Positions 29,392-35,709 of a stretch of 35,709 nt of DNA are shown here, in pieces. The stretch's first letter is position 1; every line of letters starts with the position of its first letter. This DNA comes from CAZEIW01 sp964512305. Lineage in GTDB: Bacteria > Pseudomonadota > Gammaproteobacteria > Burkholderiales > Burkholderiaceae_F. A program made the position numbers and the translations under genes. Below the pieces are notes generated by a model. It did not search any database, had not been told where the DNA came from, and was given only the letters and a program-made list of their open reading frames with translations. The DNA is taken from positions 1 to 35,709 of the forward strand of contig CAZEIW010000120.1 in the NCBI GenBank assembly GCA_964512305.1, in the 5' to 3' direction.

Positions 29392-30417
29392 ATGAACACC
29401 GACCGCACGGGCGTTCGTCCGTTTCCCGACCAGGGCATGCTGAACGCGCTGCGGCGCGCGGCGCCGCGCGCCGGGGTCCGGCAGAAGCTGCTCGCGTTCG
29501 CGAGCCTGCTGGGGCTCATGATCTTCTTCAGCTTCGCGTCGCCGCACTTCCTCGAAGTCGAGAACATCGTCAGCATCCTGCAGGCGACCGCCGTCAACGG
29601 GGTGCTCGCGATCGCGTGCACGTACGTGATCATCACCGGTGGCATCGATCTCTCGGTCGGCACCCTGATGACCTTCTGCGCCGTGATGACGGGGGTCGTG
29701 CTGACCTACCTGGGATGGCCGCTGTACCTCGGCGTCGCGGCCGCGGTGCTGTCCGGCGCGGTGAGCGGCTGGGTCTCCGGCATGCTGATCGCGAAACTGA
29801 AGATCCCGCCCTTCATCGCCACGCTCGGGATGATGCTGGTGCTCAAGGGCCTGTCGCTCGTGATCTCGGGGACCAAGCCGATCTATTTCTCGGATACCGA
29901 GGGGTTTTCCTCGATCTCGCAGGATTCGCTGCTCGGCGACCTGATCCCGTCGCTGCCGATCCCCAACGCCGTCCTCATCCTGTTCTCGGTGGCGCTGGTC
30001 TCGGGCGCCGTGCTGAACAAGACGCTGCTGGGCCACTACGCGTTCGCCCTCGGCAGCAACGAGGAGGCCGCGCGGCTGTCCGGCGTCCGGGTCGACCGCT
30101 GGAAGATCGCCATTTACGCCGTGTGCGGCGGCATCTGCGGCATCGCCGGACTGCTGATCGCCTCGCGCCTTAACTCCGCCCAGCCCGCGCTGGGTCAGGG
30201 CTACGAGCTCGACGCGATCGCCGCCGTCGTCATCGGCGGGACATCCCTCGGCGGCGGTACCGGCACCGTGCTCGGCACCATCATCGGCGCTTTTATCATG
30301 AGCGTGCTCACCAACGGACTGCGGATCCTTTCCGTCGCGCAGGAGTGGCAGACGGTGATCACCGGCCTCATCATCATCCTGGCCGTGTACACCGACATCC
30401 TGCGGCGCCGCGCGTAG
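29392..30417 (+). CDS. Sugar ABC transporter permease (RbsC type)
   Basis: This is an inner-membrane permease of about 341 residues in the BPD_transp_2 family, the partner of the preceding ATPase. Characteristic segments are NIVSILQATAVNGVLAIACTYVIITGGIDLSVGTLM, FIATLGMMLVLKGLSLVISG, HYAFALGSNEEAARLSGVRVDRWKI (the ATPase-contact EAA-like loop) and GYELDAIAAVVIGGTSLGGGTGTVLGTIIGA. Around ten membrane segments are expected. ATG 29392 has no strong SD; ATG 29437 is an alternative that would remove 15 residues. Confidence 0.92.
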   Translation: MNTDRTGVRPFPDQGMLNALRRAAPRAGVRQKLLAFASLLGLMIFFSFASPHFLEVENIVSILQATAVNGVLAIACTYVIITGGIDLSVGTLMTFCAVMTGVVLTYLGWPLYLGVAAAVLSGAVSGWVSGMLIAKLKIPPFIATLGMMLVLKGLSLVISGTKPIYFSDTEGFSSISQDSLLGDLIPSLPIPNAVLILFSVALVSGAVLNKTLLGHYAFALGSNEEAARLSGVRVDRWKIAIYAVCGGICGIAGLLIASRLNSAQPALGQGYELDAIAAVVIGGTSLGGGTGTVLGTIIGAFIMSVLTNGLRILSVAQEWQTVITGLIIILAVYTDILRRRA

Positions 30418-30465
30418 CGGCGCCAGCGGCGGGATTTCCTCGTGATGCCCGACAGGAGACTCGAG

Positions 30466-31413
30466 ATGGACTTGAAAAGGGTAGTGCCCGTCCTTGCGGC
30501 CTGCGTGACCCTGGCCGCCTTCATGGCCGCTCCCGGCCGCGCTGCCGACGAGACGTACATTCCGCTGATATCCAAAGGCTTCCAGCACCAGTTCTGGCAG
30601 GCGGTCAAGGCGGGCGCCGAGAAGGCGGCCAAGGACTACGGCGTCAAGGTGTCCTTCGAGGGACCGGAATCCGAGTCCATGGTCGACAAGCAGATCGACA
30701 TGCTGGCGGCCGCGCTGGCGAAGAAGCCCAAGGCGATCGGCTTCGCGGCGCTCGACAGCAAGGCCGCGATCCCGCTGCTCAAGAAGGCGCAGGCGGAGCA
30801 CATTCCGGTCATCGCGTTCGACTCCGGCGTGGACAGCGACATTCCGCTGACGACCGCGGCGACCGACAACCGCGCCGCGGCCGCGATGGCGGCCGACAAG
30901 CTCGCCGAACTGATCGGCAAGGCCGGCAAGGTGGCCGTGGTCGCGCACGACCAGACCAGCCGCACCGGCATCGACCGCCGCGACGGGTTTCTCGACCGGA
31001 TCAAGGCCGCATACCCGAACATCAAGGTCGTCTCGGTCCAGTACGGCGGCGGCGATCACCTGAAGTCGACCGAAGTGACAAAGTCGATCCTGGAGGCGAA
31101 TCCCGACATCAAGGGCATCTTCGGCACCAACGAAGGTTCGGCGATCGGCGTGCTGCACGGCGTCCAGGAGCTGAAGCGCAAGGTCGTGATCGTCGGCTAC
31201 GACTCGGGCAAGGAGCAGAAGGACGCCATTCGCAGCGGCGTGATGGCCGGCGCGATCACGCAGAACCCGGTGGGCATCGGCTACAAGACCGTCGAAGCGG
31301 CGGTGAAGGCGCTCAAGGGCGAGCCGCTGCCCAAGAAGATCGACACCGGCTTCTACTTCTATACGAAGGAAAACATCGACGACCCGAAGATCGCCGCGGT
31401 CCTCTACGACTAG
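30466..31413 (+). CDS. Periplasmic sugar-binding protein (RbsB-like, type 1 fold)
   Basis: The 315-residue substrate-binding protein serves the CUT2 transporter encoded just upstream. It has a Sec signal peptide (MDLKRV, hydrophobic 6-22, likely cleavage near residue 26). The mature protein shows the Peripla_BP_4 pattern: YIPLISKGFQHQFWQAVKAGAEKAAKDYGVKVSFEGP, IDMLAAALAKKPKAIGFAALD, HIPVIAFDSGVDSD, GIDRRDGFLDRIKAAYP and GIFGTNEGSAIGV. It has a strong SD (CAGGAG). The third place in the transporter operon is unusual but not rare. The ligand is inferred from the pathway genes. Confidence 0.93.
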   Translation: MDLKRVVPVLAACVTLAAFMAAPGRAADETYIPLISKGFQHQFWQAVKAGAEKAAKDYGVKVSFEGPESESMVDKQIDMLAAALAKKPKAIGFAALDSKAAIPLLKKAQAEHIPVIAFDSGVDSDIPLTTAATDNRAAAAMAADKLAELIGKAGKVAVVAHDQTSRTGIDRRDGFLDRIKAAYPNIKVVSVQYGGGDHLKSTEVTKSILEANPDIKGIFGTNEGSAIGVLHGVQELKRKVVIVGYDSGKEQKDAIRSGVMAGAITQNPVGIGYKTVEAAVKALKGEPLPKKIDTGFYFYTKENIDDPKIAAVLYD

Positions 31414-31433
31414 CCTGCGCGGGAGGGCCGTCG

Positions 31434-32717
31434 ATGGCCGTGATCCGGTCGATGCGGGTGCTCGACCTTCGCTTCCCGACCTCGGTGCATCTCGACGGTT
31501 CGGATGCGATGAATCCGGACCCGGATTATTCGGCCGCCTACGTGATCCTCGGGACCGACCAGGCGGGTCTCGAGGGTCACGGCCTGACGTTCACGATCGG
31601 CCGGGGCAACGAGATCTGCTGTGCCGCGATCGAGGCGATGCGGCACCTCGTCGTCGGCCTGGACCTGGACTGGATCCGCGAGGACATGGGGCGGTTCTGG
31701 CGCCATGTGACCTCGGACAGCCAGTTGCGCTGGATCGGCCCCGAGAAGGGCGCGATTCACCTGGCCACCGGCGCCGTGGTCAACGCGGTCTGGGACCTGT
31801 GGGCGAAGGCCGCGGGCAAGCCCGTGTGGAAACTGGTTGCCGACATGAGCCCGGAAGAGATCGTGCGCCTGGTGGACTTCCGGTACATCACCGATTGCAT
31901 CACGCCGGGCGAAGCCTCCGCCTTGCTCGCGCAACGGGCCGCGGGCAAGGCGAGCCGGCTCGAGATTCTGCAGGCCGAAGGTTATCCCTGCTACACCACG
32001 TCGGCGGGCTGGCTCGGCTACGACGACGCGAAGTTGCGCCGCCTGTGCCAGGAGGCCGTCGATCGCGGCTACCGGCACGTGAAGCTCAAGGTGGGGCGCG
32101 ACCGGGCGGACGACGTCCGGCGGCTTCGGATCGCGCGGGAGGTGCTGGGGCCGGACCGCGAGCTGATGGTCGACGCCAACCAGGTCTGGGACGTCGGCCA
32201 AGCGATCGACTGGATGCGCGACCTCGCGTTCGCGAAGCCCTGGTTCATCGAGGAGCCCACCAGTCCCGACGACGTCGGCGGGCACCGCGCGATCCGGGAC
32301 GCGATCGCCCCGATCAAGGTCGCGACCGGCGAGATGTGCCAGAACCGCGTCATGTTCAAGCAGTTCATCATGGGCGGGGCGATCGACGTCGTGCAGGTCG
32401 ACGCCTGCCGCCTGGGCGGCCTCAACGAAGCGCTGGCGGTGATGCTGATGGCCGCGAAGCACGGCCTGCCCGTGTGCCCCCACGCGGGCGGGGTCGGGTT
32501 GTGCGAGTACGTGCAGCACCTGTCGATGATCGATTACCTGTGCATCGCCGCGACGCGCGAAGGGCGCGTGATCGAGTACGTCGATCACTTGCACGAGCAT
32601 TTCGTCGACCCCTGCCTGATCCGGGACGCCGCCTACATGCCACCTGCAGCGAGCGGATTCTCGATCCGCATCAAGCCGGAGTCGCTGTCCCGCTACGCGT
32701 TCGGGAACCGGCCGTGA
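31434..32717 (+). CDS. L-fuconate dehydratase (enolase superfamily)
   Basis: The 427-residue enzyme removes water from L-fuconate to give 2-keto-3-deoxy-L-fuconate. It closely follows the FucD/ENOSF1 family: LRFPTSVHLDGSDAMNPDPD at the start, GLEGHGLTFTIGRGNE, and CPHAGGVGLCEYVQHLSMID near the C terminus. The active-site set is complete: Lys217 and Lys219 (VKLKVG), Asp247 (DANQ), Glu273 (EEPTSPDD), Glu300 (TGEM) and His350. These lie one residue before the positions known for the Xanthomonas enzyme. A strong SD (GGGAGGG) precedes the ATG. The stop overlaps the start of the lactonase gene (GTGA). Confidence 0.95.
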   Translation: MAVIRSMRVLDLRFPTSVHLDGSDAMNPDPDYSAAYVILGTDQAGLEGHGLTFTIGRGNEICCAAIEAMRHLVVGLDLDWIREDMGRFWRHVTSDSQLRWIGPEKGAIHLATGAVVNAVWDLWAKAAGKPVWKLVADMSPEEIVRLVDFRYITDCITPGEASALLAQRAAGKASRLEILQAEGYPCYTTSAGWLGYDDAKLRRLCQEAVDRGYRHVKLKVGRDRADDVRRLRIAREVLGPDRELMVDANQVWDVGQAIDWMRDLAFAKPWFIEEPTSPDDVGGHRAIRDAIAPIKVATGEMCQNRVMFKQFIMGGAIDVVQVDACRLGGLNEALAVMLMAAKHGLPVCPHAGGVGLCEYVQHLSMIDYLCIAATREGRVIEYVDHLHEHFVDPCLIRDAAYMPPAASGFSIRIKPESLSRYAFGNRP

Positions 32718-33592
32718 GAATCGACACGCACCAGCACTACTGGCGCTTCGAGCCGGCGAGCTACCCCTGGATCGACGACGGGATGGCGGTCCTCAGGCGC
32801 GACCGGCTTCCCGCAGATCGACTGCCGCTGATGCGGGCTTGCGGCGTTTCGGCCTCGCTGGCGGTGCAGGCGCGAGACGAGCTCGCGGAGACCGAAGCGT
32901 TGCTTGCGTGGTCGGAGAGCGACGCGTCCGTCGCGGGAGTGGTCGGCTGGGCCGACTTGCGCGAAGACGGGCTCGCGGCGCGCCTCGATGCGTGGCGCGG
33001 GCGGCAGCGCCTGCGCGGATTCCGCCATCTGCTGCAGGACGAGCCCAGGCTCGCTCAGCTGCTGGACGACCCGCCATTTAACCGCGGGGTCGCCCAGGTG
33101 CAGCAGCGCGGCTACGTCTACGACGTGCTGGTGTTCGACCATCAGCTGCCGCTGGTGACGGGCTTCTGCGCCCGCCACGACCGGCACTGGCTGGTGCTCG
33201 ACCATTGCGGCAAGCCGCAGTTGCGCGGCTGGCTCGACGACCCTCTGATCGGGCAGCGCTGGTCGGCATGCCTGCGGCAGCTGGCCGCCCTTCCGCATCT
33301 CGCCTGCAAGCTGTCGGGGCTGGTGACCGAGACCGCCTGGCGCCAGGCACCGCGGCTGAGTCCGGCGCACACAGGTATCGTGTTCGAATGCTTCGACCGG
33401 GCGCTCGAGGTCTTCGGCCCGCGGCGCCTGATGTTCGGTTCGGACTGGCCGGTGTGCGAGCTGGCGGCGCCGTACGAGACCGTGGCCGGGCTCGCGCAGG
33501 GCTGGGCCGCCTCGCGCCTCAGCACCGACGAGCAGCGCGATTTCTGGGCCGGCACCGCGATCCGGTGCTACGGATTGACTTTGACCGCTTGA
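32714..33592 (+). CDS. Amidohydrolase-family lactonase, probably L-fuconolactonase
   Basis: This 292-residue TIM-barrel metal hydrolase (amidohydrolase_2, COG3618) probably opens L-fucono-lactone to L-fuconate. Visible are RIDTHQHYWRFEPASYPWID at the start (metal-type His6 and His8), GVSASLAVQARDELAETEALL, LRGFRHLLQDEP, VLDHCGKP and MFGSDWPVCE near the end with the catalytic Asp. GTG 32714 overlaps the dehydratase stop as GTGA, so translation is coupled. The substrate is assigned from the neighbouring dehydratase and the family. Confidence 0.87.
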   Translation: MRIDTHQHYWRFEPASYPWIDDGMAVLRRDRLPADRLPLMRACGVSASLAVQARDELAETEALLAWSESDASVAGVVGWADLREDGLAARLDAWRGRQRLRGFRHLLQDEPRLAQLLDDPPFNRGVAQVQQRGYVYDVLVFDHQLPLVTGFCARHDRHWLVLDHCGKPQLRGWLDDPLIGQRWSACLRQLAALPHLACKLSGLVTETAWRQAPRLSPAHTGIVFECFDRALEVFGPRRLMFGSDWPVCELAAPYETVAGLAQGWAASRLSTDEQRDFWAGTAIRCYGLTLTA

Positions 33593-33607
33593 ACCGGACG
33601 GCGCCCC

Positions 33608-34393
33608 ATGGATCTTGAACTGAAGGACAAGGTGTTCATCGTGACCGGCGGCGCCGCCGGTATCGGCGCTGCGATCACGCTGGCGCTCGCGCGGGAGGGC
33701 GCGATCGTCGCGGTCTGCACGCGGAGCGAGCCCGGCGCGGATTTCCTTCGCGGCTGGAGCGGCCTGCAGCCCGACGCGGACAGGCGGGCGCTGCACCGAT
33801 TCGATCTGCGGGAGGAAGCCGCGTGCGCCCGATGCGTCGCGGACACCGCCGCGCGCTTCGGGCGCATCGATGGGCTGGTCAACAATGCCGGGATCAACGA
33901 CAGCGTCGGCCTGGGCGCCGGCCGCGAGGCTTTCCTCGAATCGCTGGAGCGCAACCTCATCCACTACTACGTGATGGCGCACTACTGCGAGCCGCACCTG
34001 AAGGCGAGCCGCGGCTCGATCGTGAACATCTCGTCGAAGACGGCCGTCACCGGCCAGGGCGGGACCAGCGGCTACACCGCGGCCAAGGGGGCACAGCTCT
34101 CCTTGACGCGCGAATGGGCCGCCTCGCTCGCGGCATCCGGCGTGCGCGTCAACGCCGTCATCCCCGCCGAGGTGATGACGCCGCTTTACCGGAAATGGAT
34201 CTCGACCTTCGAGCGGCCGGACGAGAAGCTAAGTGCGATCGTCTCGAAGATCCCGCTCGGGAAGCGCATGACCGAGGCCGACGAAATCGCCCGCACCTGC
34301 GTGTTCCTTCTGTCGAACGCCTCGTCGCATACCACCGGGCAGTGGATTTTCGTCGACGGCGGCTACACGCACCTGGACCGCGCGCTGACATGA
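33608..34393 (+). CDS. SDR oxidoreductase, probably L-fucose dehydrogenase
   Basis: The 261-residue short-chain dehydrogenase has cofactor loop TGGAAGIG (13-20), NNAG (92-95), catalytic Ser142/Ser143, Tyr156 and Lys160, and the C-terminal pattern AEVMTPLYRKWISTFERP...PLGKRMTEADEIARTCVFLLS...GQWIFVDGGYTHLDRAL. This C-terminal pattern is the one I associate with bacterial L-fucose dehydrogenases, which oxidise L-fucose to its lactone with NAD(P). An alternative is the SDR that oxidises 2-keto-3-deoxy-L-fuconate; sequence alone does not fully exclude it. Its stop overlaps the macrodomain gene (ATGA). Confidence 0.82.
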   Translation: MDLELKDKVFIVTGGAAGIGAAITLALAREGAIVAVCTRSEPGADFLRGWSGLQPDADRRALHRFDLREEAACARCVADTAARFGRIDGLVNNAGINDSVGLGAGREAFLESLERNLIHYYVMAHYCEPHLKASRGSIVNISSKTAVTGQGGTSGYTAAKGAQLSLTREWAASLAASGVRVNAVIPAEVMTPLYRKWISTFERPDEKLSAIVSKIPLGKRMTEADEIARTCVFLLSNASSHTTGQWIFVDGGYTHLDRALT

Positions 34394-34905
34394 GCCCATC
34401 TACCCATCTCAAGGTCGTGCATGGTGACATCACGACGCTGAAAGTGGACGCGATCGTGAATGCCGCCAATTCGAGCTTGCTTGGCGGTGGCGGCGTCGAC
34501 GGGGCCATCCACGACGCGGCAGGACCCGAGCTCCTTGAGGCCTGCCGGCTTCTCGGCGGGTGCGCGACCGGCAACGCCAAGATGACGGGCGGCTACCGGC
34601 TGCCTGCGCGATATGTCATTCACGCCGTCGGCCCGGTCTGGAGCGGCGGCACGCGGGGCGAAAGCGCGTTGCTTGCTTCGTGCTACCGACGCTCTCTTGA
34701 GCTCGTCGCGGAGCACAGGCTAGCGTCGATCGCCTTTCCTTCGATCAGCACGGGCGCATACGCGTTTCCGCTCGAGCTGGCCGCGCCCGTAGCCGTGTCG
34801 ACGGTGCGAAACTTCGACCGCGCCGGACCGGAGTTGCGGGAAGTCGTGTTCTGCTGCTACTCGGCGCACGACTTTACCGTCTACCGCAAGCTACTGAGCG
34901 TGTGA
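34390..34905 (+). CDS. Macrodomain protein, YmdB-like O-acetyl-ADP-ribose deacetylase
   Basis: The 171-residue macrodomain binds ADP-ribose and, in YmdB-like members, removes the acetyl group from O-acetyl-ADP-ribose or reverses mono-ADP-ribosylation. Motifs: HGDITTLKVDAIVNAANSSL (Asn24 and Asn27), GGGGVDGAIHDAAG (catalytic-type Asp37), GNAKMTGGYRLP, HAVGPVW and the second loop SISTGAYAFP. The length is typical. The ATG overlaps the SDR stop as ATGA, so it is cotranslated with the fucose genes. Why a macrodomain belongs to this operon is not known. It may be simple hitchhiking at the operon end. Confidence 0.92.
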   Translation: MSPSTHLKVVHGDITTLKVDAIVNAANSSLLGGGGVDGAIHDAAGPELLEACRLLGGCATGNAKMTGGYRLPARYVIHAVGPVWSGGTRGESALLASCYRRSLELVAEHRLASIAFPSISTGAYAFPLELAAPVAVSTVRNFDRAGPELREVVFCCYSAHDFTVYRKLLSV

Positions 34906-34935
34906 CCCTTCAATGCGACCCGAGCCCGCAACGTC

Positions 34936-35313
34936 TCACGGACTGAACCGCATGTCGATCTTCGTGACATACGCACCGCCGGGCGGCGTCGGGAACCGGC
35001 GGTCCATCACATGTTGCCGGATGCATTCCGCCGTCTTCGTCTCAGGCACGAATAGAACATCGCCGAGCGCGCCGTCGGGACGCACCTCGAAGTAGATGGT
35101 AAACGGCGCGGCAATCTTCACGCTTGCCGGCACGCATTCCCGCATGAACGAGGCATCGCCCCAGAATGCCTTTGCCGAAATCATGCTGTATTTGTTATCC
35201 CTTGCCAGGCTCTGCTGCGCGCGCGTTGCCATTTCCTCGACATTGGGGGCAGCGGACGCCGGGCTCAGCAACGCGAAGAGCAGGCTCGAGACCAGAGCGG
35301 CGCGGATGTTCAT
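34936..35313 (-). CDS. Small secreted protein, TonB-C-terminal-like
   Basis: The protein of about 125 residues has a clear Sec signal peptide (MNIRAALVSSLLFALLSPASA|AP). The mature part is APNVEEMATRAQQSLARDN, then FWGDASFMRECVPASV, then IYFEVRPDGALGDVLFVPETKTAECIRQHVMDRRFPTPPGGAYVTKIDMRF. The last part resembles the C-terminal fold of TonB/AgmX-like proteins, where a new strand follows RFPTPP. Two cysteines may form a disulfide. ATG 35313 has the better SD (GAGGAAG); ATG 35325, four codons upstream, is the alternative. It converges on the macrodomain gene. No specific role is known. Confidence 0.72.
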   Translation of the reverse strand: MNIRAALVSSLLFALLSPASAAPNVEEMATRAQQSLARDNKYSMISAKAFWGDASFMRECVPASVKIAAPFTIYFEVRPDGALGDVLFVPETKTAECIRQHVMDRRFPTPPGGAYVTKIDMRFSP

Positions 35314-35357
35314 GGACTTCCTCATGTTGGGCCTTGCGGTTCGTCGTACGAGCGCCA

Positions 35358-35709
35358 TCAGGCGCCCCGATCGGCTTTGACAACCTCGTCCGCCTGGGCG
35401 GCGAGCGCGGCCTCCTGTTCGATCCACTCGCGGAAGGCTCGCACTTCGCGGCGGTCGACGATGGCCTCGGGCGCGACCAGGTAGTAGCAGTAGACCGAGG
35501 GCACGGAAATATCGAAGGGCACCGCGATGCGGCCGGCGGCCAGATCGGGGCCGATCTGTTGCCGCGCAACCAGGCCGACACCCATGCCGTCGGCCACGGC
35601 GGCCAGCACCATCGCCGAGTCGTGGAAGTGGGCACCGCTCGCCGCAACGTCGAGCTTGATGCCCGCCTTGGCGCACCAGCTGTCCCAGCTCGGACGCAGC
35701 CGCTCGTCG
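35358..35709 (-). CDS. LysR-family transcriptional regulator, GcvA-like (3' part only)
   Basis: About 117 C-terminal residues are present; the gene continues past the window edge, so the DNA-binding domain is not seen. The fragment is the end of a LysR substrate-binding domain: SWDSWCAKAG, GAHFHDSAMVLAAVADGMGVGLVARQQIGPDLAAGRIAVPFDI, YYLVAPEAIVDRREVRAFREWIEQEA. This pattern (HFHDSAMVLAAVADGMGVGL and the REVRAFREWI helix) is typical of GcvA-like regulators. What it controls cannot be seen here. Confidence 0.85.
   Translation of the reverse strand, partial: DERLRPSWDSWCAKAGIKLDVAASGAHFHDSAMVLAAVADGMGVGLVARQQIGPDLAAGRIAVPFDISVPSVYCYYLVAPEAIVDRREVRAFREWIEQEAALAAQADEVVKADRGA

Overview
The window is strongly GC-rich, with G or C at most third codon positions. 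It reads as chromosomal DNA of a betaproteobacterium, probably Burkholderiales. The evidence is gene content and order: a hoxV-hypABFCDEX block arranged as in the Cupriavidus necator membrane-bound hydrogenase locus, a Burkholderia-type non-phosphorylating L-fucose pathway, RhlE, DUF2252 and GcvA-like LysR proteins. No rRNA, tRNA, CRISPR array, transposase or phage gene was seen.

Layout. (1) 1-172: the 3' end of an unidentified gene. (2) 280-7800, minus strand: a peptide ABC-transport operon, transcribed in the order DppB-type permease, M20 amidohydrolase, substrate-binding protein, DppC-type permease, small lipoprotein, fused DppD-DppF-type ATPase. (3) 8016-9825, plus: msrB and an ACS-family MFS transporter. 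(4) 9945-14065: rhlE (minus) facing the MFS gene across a double hairpin, then a DUF1330 gene and a PhnB-like VOC gene (plus), and a DUF2252 gene (minus). (5) 14230-17563, minus: a penicillin-acylase-family Ntn hydrolase and a HoxN-type nickel permease. (6) 18227-27670, plus: hoxV, hypA, hypB, hypF, hypC, hypD, hypE, hypX, a complete [NiFe]-hydrogenase maturation set including the aerobic CO-ligand enzyme HypX. No hydrogenase structural gene lies in the window. (7) 27801-34905, plus: a sugar ABC transporter (ATPase, permease, binding protein), L-fuconate dehydratase, L-fuconolactonase, an SDR that is probably L-fucose dehydrogenase, and a translationally coupled macrodomain protein. (8) 34936-35709, minus: a small secreted protein and the 3' part of a LysR regulator.

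Two families of dispersed palindromic repeats are the most unusual feature. Family 1 is built from CCCCGGG-type and GGCCGGG-type hairpins bounded by GTCA...TGAC. Copies lie at 222-277, 14161-14216, 19965-20061, 23492-23615 and 23643-23693. One copy lies in frame inside hypB and adds 32 residues to its histidine-rich linker. Two more fill the hypC-hypD junction, where they make an 86-codon open frame joined to hypC and hypD by ATGA overlaps at both ends. Family 2 is built on CCCTCTCCCGC hairpins. It forms the MFS/rhlE terminator-like pair and a 69-nt inverted repeat between the nickel permease and hoxV.

How the genes work together. The nickel permease, HypA and HypB supply nickel. HypF, HypE, HypC, HypD and HypX build the Fe(CN)2CO group, and HoxV probably scaffolds it. 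The transporter and enzymes of region 7 would import L-fucose or a similar sugar and oxidise it through lactone and fuconate to 2-keto-3-deoxy-L-fuconate. The enzymes beyond that point, and any regulator of the pathway, are not in the window.
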